Notes: generated from the sequence alone by a model not told the origin. Positions 1-8,556 are shown, numbered from the stretch's first letter. The stretch: 64,000 nt of DNA from Lawsonibacter faecis (GCF_014287675.1 NZ_JACOPQ010000002.1:124001-188000); one strand, 5' to 3'. Translations and numbers: made by a program.

Positions 1-1055
1 CCCACCAGCTCCCCGATGACCCGGCAGAAGGTCTCCATCTCCCCGTCGGTGCCGATGGTCACGCGGAGACAGTTGTCGATGCGGGGCTTGTCCCACCAGC
101 GCACCAGAATGCCCCGCTCCCGCAGCCCCGAGAGCAGCTCCCGGGCGGGGGCCTTGTCGTGGGAGATAAAGAGGAAGTTGGCGGCGGAGTCGTAGACCCG
201 AAAGCCCAGCTCCTTCAGCCGGGCGGCGGCGGCGTCCCTGGTGCGGACGACCCTGGCGACGACAGCCCGGAAGTAGTCCGCGTCCCGGACGGAGGCCTCC
301 GCCCCCGCCTGGGCCACCCGATCCAGCGTGTAGGAGTTAAAGGAGTTCTTCACGCAGTTGAGCGCGGCGATGAGGCCGGCGTTCCCCATGGCGTATCCCA
401 CCCGCAGGCCCGCCAGGCTGCGGGACTTGGACATGGTGCGCACCACTACCAGGTTTGGGTAGCCGCCGATGAGCTCCACGGCGGACTGCGCGCCGAAGTC
501 CACATAGGCCTCGTCCACCAGGACCGCCGCCTCTGAGTTGGCCTCCAGAATCCGCCGTATGTCGCTCAGGGGGATATCCCGGCCCGTGGGGGCGTTGGGG
601 TTGGCGATGACCACGCCGCCGCTGCCCCCCAGAAACGCCTCCACCGGCAGGCCGAAGTCCCCGTCCAGGGGGATCTCCCTGTAATCCTGGCCGAAGAGGC
701 TGGCGTAGACCGGATAGAAGCTGTAGGTGATGTCGGGAAACAAGACGGTCCGACCCGGCGTGAAGAAGGCCTGGAAGCAGAACGCCAGCACCTCGTCGGA
801 GCCGTTGCCCACAAAAATCTGCTCCGGGGTCAGGCCGTGAAAGGCGGCAAGCGCCTCCCGGAGGGCGGTGCACTCCGGGTCGGGGTAGCGCCGCAGCTCG
901 GCGCCGGCCGCATCCCTGATGGCGGCCAGGGTCCCGTCGGAGGGCGGATAGGGATTTTCATTGGTGTTCAGCTTAATGAATTTGCGGTCCCTGGGCTGCT
1001 CGCCCGGGGTGTAGGGCACCATGTCCCTGATGCGGTCGCTCCAGAATTCTTTCAT
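1..1055 (-). CDS. hisC: Histidinol-phosphate aminotransferase (3' end outside window)
   Basis: PLP-dependent class I/II aminotransferase that converts imidazole-acetol phosphate and glutamate to histidinol phosphate. The visible 351 codons begin MKEFWSDRIRDMVPYTPGEQ and include the substrate-binding NTNENPYPPS motif, the NPNAPTG motif and the PLP-lysine region SKSRSLAGLRVGY. The reading frame runs off the left edge; family members are about 355-365 residues, so only a few residues are missing. The ATG overlaps the stop of the upstream DUF951 gene (ATGA), so the two are translationally coupled and share the promoter at 1281-1309. The other his genes lie 28 kb away. Confidence 0.93.
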   Translation of the reverse strand, partial: MKEFWSDRIRDMVPYTPGEQPRDRKFIKLNTNENPYPPSDGTLAAIRDAAGAELRRYPDPECTALREALAAFHGLTPEQIFVGNGSDEVLAFCFQAFFTPGRTVLFPDITYSFYPVYASLFGQDYREIPLDGDFGLPVEAFLGGSGGVVIANPNAPTGRDIPLSDIRRILEANSEAAVLVDEAYVDFGAQSAVELIGGYPNLVVVRTMSKSRSLAGLRVGYAMGNAGLIAALNCVKNSFNSYTLDRVAQAGAEASVRDADYFRAVVARVVRTRDAAAARLKELGFRVYDSAANFLFISHDKAPARELLSGLRERGILVRWWDKPRIDNCLRVTIGTDGEMETFCRVIGELV

Positions 1056-1246
1056 TCCTGGGCCCCCTCGGTCCGTATGATTTTTTTGACGCTCTTCTCC
1101 GCCTTGCTCCGGGGGAGCATCAGCTCGTGCCCGCAGCCCGTGCAGCGCAGCCGGAAGTCCATGCCCACCCGCAGCACCTGCCAGCGGGCGCTGCCGCAGG
1201 GGTGCTCCTTCTTCAGCTCCAGCACGTCCCCCACCCGAATATCCAT
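1052..1246 (-). CDS. DUF951 family small protein
   Basis: A 64-residue protein starting MDIRVGDVLELKKEHPCG, with a second Cys pair in RCTGCGHELMLPRSK; this is the pattern of the DUF951 family, small proteins of unknown function found across Firmicutes. The ATG at 1246 follows AGGAGG with good spacing; a longer in-frame reading upstream has no ribosome site and crosses the promoter, so it is not used. The last 4 nt overlap hisC. The conserved Cys residues suggest a metal-binding or nucleic-acid-binding knuckle, which is inference only. Confidence 0.85.
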   Translation of the reverse strand: MDIRVGDVLELKKEHPCGSARWQVLRVGMDFRLRCTGCGHELMLPRSKAEKSVKKIIRTEGAQE

Positions 1247-1280
1247 ATTTCCGCCTCCTGACCCGAAAGCCGTTTTTCCT

Positions 1281-1309
1281 ATTATAAGTTCCGCCGACTC
1301 CGCTGTCAA
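1281..1309 (-). promoter_or_regulatory. Consensus sigma-A promoter of DUF951-hisC
   Basis: On the minus strand TTGACA (1304-1309), a 17-bp spacer and TATAAT (1281-1286): a perfect match to the housekeeping consensus, 35 nt before the DUF951 start. Confidence 0.85.
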
Positions 1310-1383
1310 TTCGCAGGCGGCGATTGCATATAGTGGTCTATCAGGAAAAACAACGGATAAGACGAAAGGATTTGGTTAGTTTG

Positions 1384-2313
1384 ATGAATACGTTTCCGCC
1401 GGAAGGTCGGTTATTGAACACCAGCGAAAACCAGGCGGCCTGCGCCACCAAGGCCGGCCTCATCCAGGCCATGGAGCGCCGGCAGGTGCTGGAGGGCCGG
1501 GTGCTCCTATGCGACGCGGACCACAACCTCATCGTCTCCATGGGGAGCTTCACCGGGGTGGTGCCCCGGGAGGAGGCCGCCATCGGCATCGACGACGGCA
1601 GCACCCGTGAGATTGCGATTCTCACAAGGGTGGGTAAGCCCATTGCCTTTACAGTTGAGCGCATAGAGAACGAGGCCGGTGACCTGCGGCCCGTCCTCTC
1701 CCGCCGCAGCGCCCAGCGCATGGCCCTGGACCATCTGCTGAACACCCTGGAGCCCGGCATGATTCTCCCGGTCACCGTGACCCACCTGGAGCCCTTCGGC
1801 GCCTTCGTGGACGTGGGCTGCGGCGTGGCCTCCATGATCGGCATCGAAAACATCTCCGTCTCCCGCATTCCCCATCCCGACTGCCGCTTCACCGTGGGCC
1901 AGGAGATTTTCGCCGCGGTGCAGGGCGTGGACCGGGAGCAGGGGCGGATTCTCCTCACCCACCGGGAGCTGCTGGGCACCTGGGCGGAGAACACCGCCCA
2001 GTTCTCCCCCGGCATGACGGTCTCCGGCTGCGTGCGGGGCATCAAGGACTACGGGGCATTCGTGGAGCTCACGCCCAACCTGTCCGGCCTTGCCGAGCTG
2101 CGGGGCGACCTGCGGGACGGGGACCGGGTCTCGGTATACATCAAGGCCATTCTCCCGGAGCGGATGAAAATCAAGCTCCTGGCCATCGACCGCCTGCCCC
2201 CGGAGGCCGCGCCGCCTGCCCTGCGGTACTTTATCACCTCCGGGCGGCTGCGCCGCTGGCACTATGCCCCCGAGGGCTGCGCAAAGACCGGCGCAGAGAC
2301 CGTGTTTGAATAA
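1384..2313 (+). CDS. S1 RNA-binding domain protein
   Basis: A 309-residue protein with at least two S1-type OB folds: residues about 115-190 (GMILPVTVTHLEPFGAFVDV) and about 205-275 (GMTVSGCVRGIKDYGAFVEL). It resembles the shortened S1-like proteins of Clostridia, not full six-domain RpsA; it probably binds RNA or the 30S subunit. The start MNTFPPEGRLL at 1384 is chosen because sequence before it does not look S1-like and an AAAGGA lies 13 nt upstream; TTG at 1381 is an alternative. A clear terminator follows directly after the stop. Confidence 0.85.
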   Translation: MNTFPPEGRLLNTSENQAACATKAGLIQAMERRQVLEGRVLLCDADHNLIVSMGSFTGVVPREEAAIGIDDGSTREIAILTRVGKPIAFTVERIENEAGDLRPVLSRRSAQRMALDHLLNTLEPGMILPVTVTHLEPFGAFVDVGCGVASMIGIENISVSRIPHPDCRFTVGQEIFAAVQGVDREQGRILLTHRELLGTWAENTAQFSPGMTVSGCVRGIKDYGAFVELTPNLSGLAELRGDLRDGDRVSVYIKAILPERMKIKLLAIDRLPPEAAPPALRYFITSGRLRRWHYAPEGCAKTGAETVFE

Positions 2314-2352
2314 GCAAGAGGTGCGGGCTTGATGCCCGCACCTCTTGCTTTC
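2314..2352 (+). terminator. Rho-independent terminator of the S1-domain gene
   Basis: 15-bp perfect stem, arms 2314-2328 and 2334-2348, 5-nt loop, followed by TTTC. It starts immediately after the TAA of the S1-domain gene. Confidence 0.85.
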
Positions 2353-2356
2353 GGCT

Positions 2357-2388
2357 TGTCAAAGAAATGCCGAGGGGCTTCTTTGGCA
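2357..2388. repeat. Degenerate copy of a dispersed 34-bp palindrome
   Basis: Left arm TGTCAAAGAAATGCC and right arm GGGGCTTCTTTGGCA around GA. It resembles palindromes at 14010-14043, 19622-19650 and 29210-29243, all in intergenic DNA. About 70 bp of further hairpin-rich sequence without a gene follows up to 2463. Confidence 0.55.
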
Positions 2389-2463
2389 GAGCGCGCCTCA
2401 TGCGTATTGAAATAGCAAGTTGTCCGCCGCAGGCGCCCCTGCGGATATGAGGCGTCTGCGCCC

Positions 2464-2850
2464 TTACCCGGCGCTCCCCCTCCCGTGGAGAATCAGCGCT
2501 ATCGTCTCCTCCTCGGTCCCGGGAGCGTCGTAGTCCCCCAGGAATCCGCCGGGATAGTGGTAGACCACGCCCGCCCTCTCATTGCGCTCCAGGCAGTCCA
2601 TCAGCTTCTCCTCGCCGTACTCCCGGAGGAACCGGGCGAAAGCCCGCACCTTGGTCTTCTCCATCATTCCACCGGCGCAGGGGAACCCGGCGCATTCCCA
2701 GCAGCCCGCGTGCCCCTTCTCCCGGCCGCACCGGAAGCACCCGCACCAGTCCCTGTTCCCGCAGCCCTCCCGGCGGCAGCCGGGACACGCCCCGTCGCTG
2801 CAGATGCAGCACGCAAGCCCGCAATAACCAAAGCCCTTGGTCCGATCCAT
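2464..2850 (-). CDS. DUF3795 domain-containing Cys-rich protein
   Basis: 128 residues with 13 cysteines in the first 60 positions (YCGLACCICSDGACPGCRRE, then CGCFRCGREKGHAGCWEC), the pattern of the DUF3795 family. Such proteins probably bind zinc or an iron-sulfur cluster; function is unknown. The C-terminal half is helical and lacks Cys. It is the last gene of a tight run DUF2500-rarA-NTF2-DUF3795, 25 bp after its neighbour. Confidence 0.8.
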   Translation of the reverse strand: MDRTKGFGYCGLACCICSDGACPGCRREGCGNRDWCGCFRCGREKGHAGCWECAGFPCAGGMMEKTKVRAFARFLREYGEEKLMDCLERNERAGVVYHYPGGFLGDYDAPGTEEETIALILHGRGSAG

Positions 2851-2875
2851 CCTGCAGCCCCTCTCTCAGTCCCGC

Positions 2876-3256
2876 TTATCCAATGGCGCCTCCAAGCCCC
2901 AGCTTCCGCCGCCACTCCGGCGCTTCGCCGTCGTCGCCCCAGTACTCGTCCAGCCGGGAGATGACGCCGCCTGTAAAGGTAAAAAACGATACGGCGTGGA
3001 AGGAGGCGCTGTCGTCGGCCAGCCAGACCCGAACGACGGAGATCGCCGCTTCCCCCGCAAGCTCCACCCGCTCCACCTCGCCCCGCCACTCTCCGGGGTA
3101 CTCGCAGTTGGCGCGGATATACTCCTCCGCGCTGAAGCGCTCGTTGGTATTGTGCCAGAAAACCGCCGCCCCGGGGGCAAAATAAGCCCCCAGAGCCTGC
3201 CGGTCCTGGGCGGCCACATCCCGCCAGAAGGCCGTCACAAACGCCTTTGGGTCCAT
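2876..3256 (-). CDS. NTF2/SnoaL-like fold protein
   Basis: 126 residues starting MDPKAFVTAFWRDVAAQDRQ, with the classic cone-fold pattern: an N-terminal helix, 'YFAPGAAVFWHNTNERFSAEEYI', then a beta-sheet ending FFTFTGGVISRLDEYWGDD. Relatives are often annotated as nuclear transport factor 2 family or SnoaL-like; many bind small ligands, and no enzyme activity can be assigned. It lies 12 bp downstream of rarA and is probably cotranscribed. Confidence 0.75.
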   Translation of the reverse strand: MDPKAFVTAFWRDVAAQDRQALGAYFAPGAAVFWHNTNERFSAEEYIRANCEYPGEWRGEVERVELAGEAAISVVRVWLADDSASFHAVSFFTFTGGVISRLDEYWGDDGEAPEWRRKLGLGGAIG

Positions 3257-3268
3257 CCCTTCCGCCCC

Positions 3269-4534
3269 CTATTCGCCCTTGATCTCGTCCCAGTACCGCT
3301 TGGCGGCCTGTTCCGTCTTGTTCTCGCCGTAGCGGTAGTACTGCACGCCCACCAGCTTGTCCGGCAGGTATTGCTGCTTTACATAGTGCCCGGGGAAAGC
3401 GTGGGGGTAGAGATACCCCTGCTCCCGCTCCATCCCTGCCGAATCGGCATGGACATTCTGGAGGTGCCGGGGGATGTCCCCGGTCCTGCCCGCTTTCAGG
3501 TCGGCCATGGCGGCGAAGATGCCCTCGCAGCCGGAGTTGGACTTGGGGGCGGTGGCCATGAGAATCACCGCGTCGCCCAGGGGGATGGCCGCCTCCGGGA
3601 GGCCCAGCATATTCGCCGCGTCGATGCAGGCCTTGACGATGGGGATGATCTGCGGGTAGGCCAGCCCCACGTCCTCGCAGGCCATGACCATCATCCGGCG
3701 GCAGGCGGACATCAGGTCCCCCGCCTCCAGGAGGCGGGCCAGGTAGTGGAGGGCGGCGTCCGGGTCGGAGCCCCGGACCGACTTCTGGAGGGCGGAGACG
3801 ATATCGTAGTGGTCGTCCCCCTCCCGGTCGTACCGCATGGCGGAGCGCTGGGCCACCGCCCTGGCGTCCTCCAGCGTGACAAGGATGTTCCCCTTCTCCC
3901 GCCTGCCGGAGTTGAGCAGCAGCTCCACGGCGTTCATGGCCTTGCGCACGTCGCCGCCGCAGGCGCCGGCGATCTGCTCCCGGACGCCCTCCCCGCACAG
4001 GGCCTTCTCCCCCAGCCTCGCCTCCATGAGGGAGATCCCCCGGTCCACCGCGGGCAGAATGTCCTCCGCCGTTACGCTCTTGAATTCAAACACGGTGGAC
4101 CGGGAGAGGACCGCGTTGTAGACGTAAAAATAGGGGTTCTCCGTGGTGGAGGCGATGAGGGTCACGTCGCCGCTCTCAATGACCTCCAGCAGGGACTGCT
4201 GCTGCTTCTTGTTAAAGTACTGGATCTCGTCCAGATACAGCAGGATGCCGTTGGGGGCCATCATGGTGCCCACCTCGCCGATCACGTCCTTCACGTCGGA
4301 GAGGGACCCGGTGGTGGCGTTGATCCGCCGCAGGGTGCGGCCCGACTGCCTGGCGATGATGTTCGCCACCGTGGTCTTCCCCGTGCCGGAGGGTCCGTAG
4401 AAGACCAGGTTGGGGATATTCCCGCTCTCGATGATGCGCCGGAGGAGCCCCCCCTCCCCCAAAATATGCTTCTGGCCCACCACCTCGTCCAGGCAGGTGG
4501 GGCGGATTTCGTCTGCCAAAGGCCGGTATGACAT
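3269..4534 (-). CDS. rarA: Replication-associated recombination protein A (AAA+ ATPase)
   Basis: 421 residues, usual length for RarA/MgsA, a clamp-loader-like AAA+ ATPase acting at stalled replication forks. Walker A is GPSGTGKT (residues 47-54), Walker B LLYLDEIQYFNK (98-109), sensor 1 IASTTENPY, and arginine-finger region VLSRSTVF. The C-terminal RarA domain is seen in 'RCYLARLLEAGDLMSACRRM'-like helices and the closing 'YPHAFPGHYVKQQYLPD' motif typical of the family. The Walker B tail reads EIQYFNK where most RarA proteins have EIHRFNK. The start follows GGGAGG. It sits 16 bp after DUF2500. Confidence 0.93.
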   Translation of the reverse strand: MSYRPLADEIRPTCLDEVVGQKHILGEGGLLRRIIESGNIPNLVFYGPSGTGKTTVANIIARQSGRTLRRINATTGSLSDVKDVIGEVGTMMAPNGILLYLDEIQYFNKKQQQSLLEVIESGDVTLIASTTENPYFYVYNAVLSRSTVFEFKSVTAEDILPAVDRGISLMEARLGEKALCGEGVREQIAGACGGDVRKAMNAVELLLNSGRREKGNILVTLEDARAVAQRSAMRYDREGDDHYDIVSALQKSVRGSDPDAALHYLARLLEAGDLMSACRRMMVMACEDVGLAYPQIIPIVKACIDAANMLGLPEAAIPLGDAVILMATAPKSNSGCEGIFAAMADLKAGRTGDIPRHLQNVHADSAGMEREQGYLYPHAFPGHYVKQQYLPDKLVGVQYYRYGENKTEQAAKRYWDEIKGE

Positions 4535-4550
4535 GGCCTCGGCCTCCCTT

Positions 4551-4940
4551 CTATACGTTCTCGATGCTGCGGATGAAGCCCTGGTAGCGGGTGCCCTGGA
4601 AGGTCAGCCTCCCCTCGTCCCCCTCGGCCAGCAGCCCGTACTCCTTGCCGGAGACGCGCAGCTCCATGCGGTCGCCGCTGTCCACCTGGAAGGTGACGTA
4701 ATAGCTGGTGCTGGAGTGGGACATGCCCGCGTCCCCCGCGCCGCCCATGTGGTGGGAGACGTCGGCCCGTCTGGACACCACCGTCGCGTCCACGGTGAGC
4801 AGAGGCGCGCGGTTATTGCGGCTCCACTGGCCCGCGCCCTTGACAATCACAACGATGAACATTGCGATGACAATACCGAAGATCAGGAAAAAGAAGATCG
4901 GAAACAGACTGTCCATCAGACCAAAACCCATATGGAACAA
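4551..4940 (-). CDS. DUF2500 family membrane protein
   Basis: About 129 residues: one N-terminal transmembrane segment (SLFPIFFFLIFGIVIAMFIV), then a basic linker and a beta-rich domain with 'VDATVVSRRADVSHH' and 'YYVTFQVDSGDRMELRVSG', the DUF2500 signature. Probably anchored with the beta domain on one side of the membrane; function unknown. The start is uncertain: a TTG at 4940 follows AGGGGGA with good spacing, an ATG at 4958 has no ribosome site, and an ATG at 4931 is also possible. First gene of the rarA run. Confidence 0.75.
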   Translation of the reverse strand: MFHMGFGLMDSLFPIFFFLIFGIVIAMFIVVIVKGAGQWSRNNRAPLLTVDATVVSRRADVSHHMGGAGDAGMSHSSTSYYVTFQVDSGDRMELRVSGKEYGLLAEGDEGRLTFQGTRYQGFIRSIENV

Positions 4941-4974
4941 AAGAATTCCCCCTGTCATGATTTACTACAGCGGC

Positions 4975-5008
4975 AGTGGTGAGGGCGCAAGCACCCTCAC
5001 CACTATTC
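4975..5008. terminator. Hairpin between metallophosphoesterase and DUF2500 genes
   Basis: 13-bp stem (CAGTGGTGAGGG arm, loop GCGCAAGC) between two minus-strand genes. No clear T-run, so termination efficiency is uncertain. Confidence 0.45.
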
Positions 5009-5043
5009 TAACAGTTGTTCGATTGTTCGTAAAGACTTTCTTT

Positions 5044-6300
5044 TCAGCGGAAGGGGCCCAGTGTCTGTACCGGCGCGTCGTCGGACTGGTGCTCCAGAAT
5101 CCAGGGCATCCAGCGGGCGTAGATGTTCTCGCCGGCGTGGGCCCGCCAGAGGGCCAGACCGGGGTCGGCCCGGAGCCGGTCCCCCTCCCGCCAGAGGGTC
5201 CGGGCCTGATAGCAGGCATAGAAGTCCAGGTAGAAGCGCTCCATCTCCGCCCTGTCGGCCTGCGCGGCGTCCATGCGCTCCGTCACCCGGGCTGCGGTGT
5301 CCTCCAGCCGCGCCCGGGCCCGGGCCCCGGACTGCTCCGCAAAGCGGAGAAGCTCCGGCTCGCTGCGGCCCGTCCGCGCCGCCCAGCCGTCCACGTCCAG
5401 AGAGGGCACGGCATAATCCGCCGTGCCGTCCGGCTGAAGGGTGATCGCCGTATAGCGGTGGGGGTAGGCCGCGGGCATATCGGTGACGGCCTCAATCAGC
5501 TTCCTCCCGTCCCGCTCCGCCTCCACCAGAAAGGAGTTGTGCCGGTGGCCGCTGAGATAGAGCGGCACGCCGTAGGAGAGGAGCAGGTCCTCCAGGGCGT
5601 CCCCGCCGTCAATATTGTAGTTGCGGCCGTCGCCGTCCACGGTATGCACCATCAGGTTGTGGTGGCTGAAGGGCACTACCATAACCCCCGCCTCCGCCGC
5701 CCGCTCCAGGCAGTCCTCCACCCAGGCCAGCGTTTCGGCGCTGACGGTTCCGGCCAGCTTGCTCTCCTTCTCCCCGTAGACGTTGCAGTCCAGCGAGAGG
5801 AGCCAGAGCCCGTCCGTCACGGGGGCCAGGTAGCTCATGGACCCGCCGTCGGCGGAGAGGGCCTCCGCCCAGCCGAACGCGCCGTACAGCCGCTTCAGGG
5901 TCCCGGGCGGCACGCTGCGGTCCATGTCGTGGTTGCCCATGGTGACGAAGATATTCACCCCCGCCGCCTCCGCCGCCCCCAGGCGGGCGGAGAGTGCCTC
6001 GTGCTCCTCCAGCGTGCCGCCGTTGGTCAGATCGCCGCAGAGCACCAGGGCGGCGGGCTTATCCCGGGCCGCAGCGTCCATAAGGGCGTCGATGATTTCC
6101 TCCAGCCACACCATCTCCGGCAGCAGGTCGTTCCCCGCAGCCTGAGCGCGCGGCTGCCAGTGCAGGTCGGAGGAGACGTAGAGCGTCACCGGCTGCTCCG
6201 GCCAGCACAGCGGCGGCGCGTCCTCTCCCGTCGCCCGGGCGGCGCACCCGGAGAGCAGCGCGAGCGCAAGCACAAGCGCCGCCGGCAGTCCCTTTTTCAT
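5044..6300 (-). CDS. Secreted metallophosphoesterase lipoprotein
   Basis: 418 residues with a signal peptide and lipobox LLSGC (Cys19), so it is a membrane-anchored exported protein. The calcineurin-like metal-binding motifs are all present in order: SSDLHW, GDLTNGG, GNHDMD, SHHN and GHRHNS, giving a two-metal phosphoesterase core over residues about 40-270. The C-terminal 120 residues are helical and without a known motif. The substrate is unknown; candidates are extracellular nucleotides or phosphodiesters. ATG follows GGGAGGGG. It has its own promoter at 6325-6353. Confidence 0.87.
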   Translation of the reverse strand: MKKGLPAALVLALALLSGCAARATGEDAPPLCWPEQPVTLYVSSDLHWQPRAQAAGNDLLPEMVWLEEIIDALMDAAARDKPAALVLCGDLTNGGTLEEHEALSARLGAAEAAGVNIFVTMGNHDMDRSVPPGTLKRLYGAFGWAEALSADGGSMSYLAPVTDGLWLLSLDCNVYGEKESKLAGTVSAETLAWVEDCLERAAEAGVMVVPFSHHNLMVHTVDGDGRNYNIDGGDALEDLLLSYGVPLYLSGHRHNSFLVEAERDGRKLIEAVTDMPAAYPHRYTAITLQPDGTADYAVPSLDVDGWAARTGRSEPELLRFAEQSGARARARLEDTAARVTERMDAAQADRAEMERFYLDFYACYQARTLWREGDRLRADPGLALWRAHAGENIYARWMPWILEHQSDDAPVQTLGPFR

Positions 6301-6324
6301 TGCCCCTCCCCCCTCATTATGAAC

Positions 6325-6353
6325 ATAATAGCAGAGGCGGAAAATAAATGCAA
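6325..6353 (-). promoter_or_regulatory. Sigma-A promoter of the metallophosphoesterase gene
   Basis: Minus strand TTGCAT (6348-6353), 17-bp spacer, TATTAT (6325-6330), 24 nt before the start codon. Confidence 0.75.
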
Positions 6354-6401
6354 CTAATTCTTATTATTTATATTGACATCTTTTTCTGCCGAGGATAGAA
6401 T

Positions 6402-6431
6402 AAGAGCGCCGGCCAGAAAGCCGGCGCTCTT
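6402..6431 (-). terminator. Terminator of glyA
   Basis: 12-bp perfect GC-rich stem (AAGAGCGCCGGC) with 6-nt loop, followed on the minus strand by TATTCT; 12 bp after the glyA stop. Confidence 0.75.
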
Positions 6432-6442
6432 ATCAAAGCGGT

Positions 6443-7684
6443 TTAATCGTATAGGGGGTGCTTCCCGGTCAGCTCGGCCACGGCGGCGCGGATGGCGTCC
6501 GCACTGCCCTCGAAGTCGGTGGCGGCCCGCCAGATGCAGGAGGCGATGACCTTCATATCCTCCTCCACAAAGCCCCGGCTGGTGGCGGCGGGGGTGCCGA
6601 TGCGCACGCCGCTGGTGACGAAGGGCTTCTCAGGGTCGTTGGGGATGGCGTTTTTGTTGACGGTGATGTTCACCTCGTCCAGGCGGTGCTCCAGCTCCTT
6701 GCCGGTGACGCCGGCCTTGCGCAGATCCACCAGCATCATGTGGTTGTCGGTGCCGCCGGAGACCAGATCGAAGCCCTCGGCCAGCAGGGCGTCGGCCAGG
6801 GTCCTGGCGTTTTTCAGGATCTGCTCCTGATAGGTCTTGAACTCGGGCTTCATGGCCTCGCCCAGGGCCACCGCCTTGGCGGCGATGATGTGCTCCAGGG
6901 GTCCGCCCTGGCTGCCGGGGAAGATGCCGGAGTCAATCTTCTTGGCCAGCTCCTCCTTGCAGAGGATCATGCCGCCCCGGGGGCCGCGGAGGGTCTTATG
7001 GGTGGTGGTGCTCACCACGTCGGCGTAGGGCACGGGGTTGGGGTGCAGCCCCACGGCCACCAGGCCGGCCACATGGGCCATATCCACAAATAAGTACGCG
7101 CCAACCTCGTGGGCGATGTCGGCAAAGGCCTTGTAGTCGATGAAGCGGGGGTAGGCGGAGGCGCCGGCGATGATCATTCTGGGCCTGCACTGACGGGCCA
7201 CGTCCCGCAGCTGGTCGTAGTCGATGAAGCCCTTCTCATCCAGGCCGTAGGCCACCATCTTATAATTCTTGCCGGAGAAGTTTACGGGAGAGCCATGGGT
7301 CAGGTGGCCGCCGTTGGAGAGGTCCATGCCCAGCACCGTGTCGCCCAGGCCGCAGAGGGCCTGATAGACGGCGTAGTTGGCGTTGGCGCCGCTGTGGGGC
7401 TGGACGTTGGCGTGGTCCGCGCCGAAGAGCTTGCAGGCCCGGTCCCGGGCGATGTTCTCCACCACGTCCACGCACTGGCAGCCGCCGTAGTAGCGCTTGC
7501 CGGGATAGCCCTCGGCGTACTTATTGGTCAGCACCGTGGCGGCGGCGGCCAGGACGGCCTCGCTCACAAAGTTTTCAGAGGCGATAAGCTCAATGTTGCG
7601 GCGCTGGCGGTCGTACTCGTCCCGGACGGCCTTCCCCACCTCCGGGTCTTGCGCGGCCAGAAATTCCATGATATCCTTGACCAT
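6443..7684 (-). CDS. glyA: Serine hydroxymethyltransferase
   Basis: 413 residues, normal length. Converts serine and tetrahydrofolate to glycine and 5,10-methylene-THF, the main source of one-carbon units. Signatures: 'RRNIELIASENFVS' near the N-terminus, 'YAEGYPGKRYYGG', 'QPHSGANANYAVY', and the PLP lysine in STTTHKTLRGPRGG (Lys230). ATG at 7684 follows GGGGGAG. The folate enzymes folC and folT in this window use the same cofactor pool. It has its own promoter and a leader of about 50 nt containing a short hairpin (7720-7738), with no recognisable riboswitch. Confidence 0.96.
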   Translation of the reverse strand: MVKDIMEFLAAQDPEVGKAVRDEYDRQRRNIELIASENFVSEAVLAAAATVLTNKYAEGYPGKRYYGGCQCVDVVENIARDRACKLFGADHANVQPHSGANANYAVYQALCGLGDTVLGMDLSNGGHLTHGSPVNFSGKNYKMVAYGLDEKGFIDYDQLRDVARQCRPRMIIAGASAYPRFIDYKAFADIAHEVGAYLFVDMAHVAGLVAVGLHPNPVPYADVVSTTTHKTLRGPRGGMILCKEELAKKIDSGIFPGSQGGPLEHIIAAKAVALGEAMKPEFKTYQEQILKNARTLADALLAEGFDLVSGGTDNHMMLVDLRKAGVTGKELEHRLDEVNITVNKNAIPNDPEKPFVTSGVRIGTPAATSRGFVEEDMKVIASCIWRAATDFEGSADAIRAAVAELTGKHPLYD

Positions 7685-7743
7685 GACGTTCTCCCCCTAA
7701 TCATATCGTTCAGTTGTTGGGCGGAAGCATCTTCCACCGACTC

Positions 7744-7772
7744 ATTATATCGGAAACTTCCAACAATTACAA
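7744..7772 (-). promoter_or_regulatory. Sigma-A promoter of glyA
   Basis: Minus strand TTGTAA (7767-7772), 17-bp spacer, TATAAT (7744-7749). Confidence 0.75.
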
Positions 7773-7845
7773 TCTTCTTTTCAGGTAAAAAGAAAAAAAG
7801 GCTGTTATTTATTTAACATTTAAGACAGAAGGGCGGATGATACCA

Positions 7846-8484
7846 ATGAAGAAAAAAAAGGATGTTCTGGCCATTGTGGAGGCGCTGAAGGAGGCCTATC
7901 CCGAGGCGGTCTGTTCCCTGGATTATGCAAAGCCCTACGAGCTGATGTTCGCCACCCGCCTGGCCGCCCAGTGCACCGACGAGCGGGTGAACAAGGTGAC
8001 GCCCGGACTCTACGGCCGCTTCCCCACCCTGGAGGCCCTGGCCGAAGCGGATGTGAGCGAGGTGGAGGAGTATATCCACTCCACCGGCTTCTTCCGGGCC
8101 AAGGCCCGGGACATCGTGGCCGCGTCCCGGATGCTGCTGGAGGAGTACGGCGGCGTGGTGCCCGACAATATGGAGGATCTGCTCCGGCTGCCCGGCGTGG
8201 GCCGGAAGACGGCCAACCTGATTCTGGGCGACGTGTACCACAAGCCCGGCGTGGTGGTGGCGGACACCCACTGCATCCGCCTCTCCGGCCGGCTGGGCCT
8301 CTCCGACGGCACCAAGGACCCGGCCAAGGTGGAGGAGCAGCTGCGCAAAATCCTGCCCCCCGAGGAGTCCAACGACTTCTGCCACCGGCTGGTCCTCCAC
8401 GGACGGGCCGTGTGCATGGCCCGCGGCCCGGAGTGCGAAGGCTGCACCCTGCGCCCCTGGTGCGATTTCTATACCAAGCAGTGA
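7846..8484 (+). CDS. nth: Endonuclease III (DNA glycosylase/AP lyase)
   Basis: 212 residues. Base-excision-repair enzyme removing oxidised pyrimidines. Visible: helix-hairpin-helix LPGVGRKTAN with the catalytic Lys, catalytic Asp in VADTHCIR, and the [4Fe-4S] loop C-x6-C-x2-C-x5-C at the C-terminus (CMARGPEC, EGC, TLRPWC). The start MKKKKDVLAI at 7846 is preferred because AAGGGCGG lies 9 nt upstream; an ATG at 7837 overlaps that site. Divergent from glyA and followed by a strong terminator. Confidence 0.95.
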   Translation: MKKKKDVLAIVEALKEAYPEAVCSLDYAKPYELMFATRLAAQCTDERVNKVTPGLYGRFPTLEALAEADVSEVEEYIHSTGFFRAKARDIVAASRMLLEEYGGVVPDNMEDLLRLPGVGRKTANLILGDVYHKPGVVVADTHCIRLSGRLGLSDGTKDPAKVEEQLRKILPPEESNDFCHRLVLHGRAVCMARGPECEGCTLRPWCDFYTKQ

Positions 8485-8532
8485 AATACCCCCGGCGGCG
8501 CAGTCCAAGGACTGCCCGCCGGGGGTATTTTT
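8485..8532 (+). terminator. Terminator after nth
   Basis: Long hairpin: outer arms AAATACCCCCGGCGG and CCGCCGGGGGTATTT with an inner CAGT/ACTG stem, followed by TT. Near-symmetrical, so it may also stop minus-strand transcription from the DUF2809 gene. Confidence 0.8.
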
Positions 8533-8556
8533 CCGCAGGGACCTGATATCGCTGCG

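Noticed and set aside
7685..7743. THF or glycine riboswitch before glyA
   Set aside because: The leader is only about 50 nt with one short hairpin; none of the conserved aptamer segments are present.
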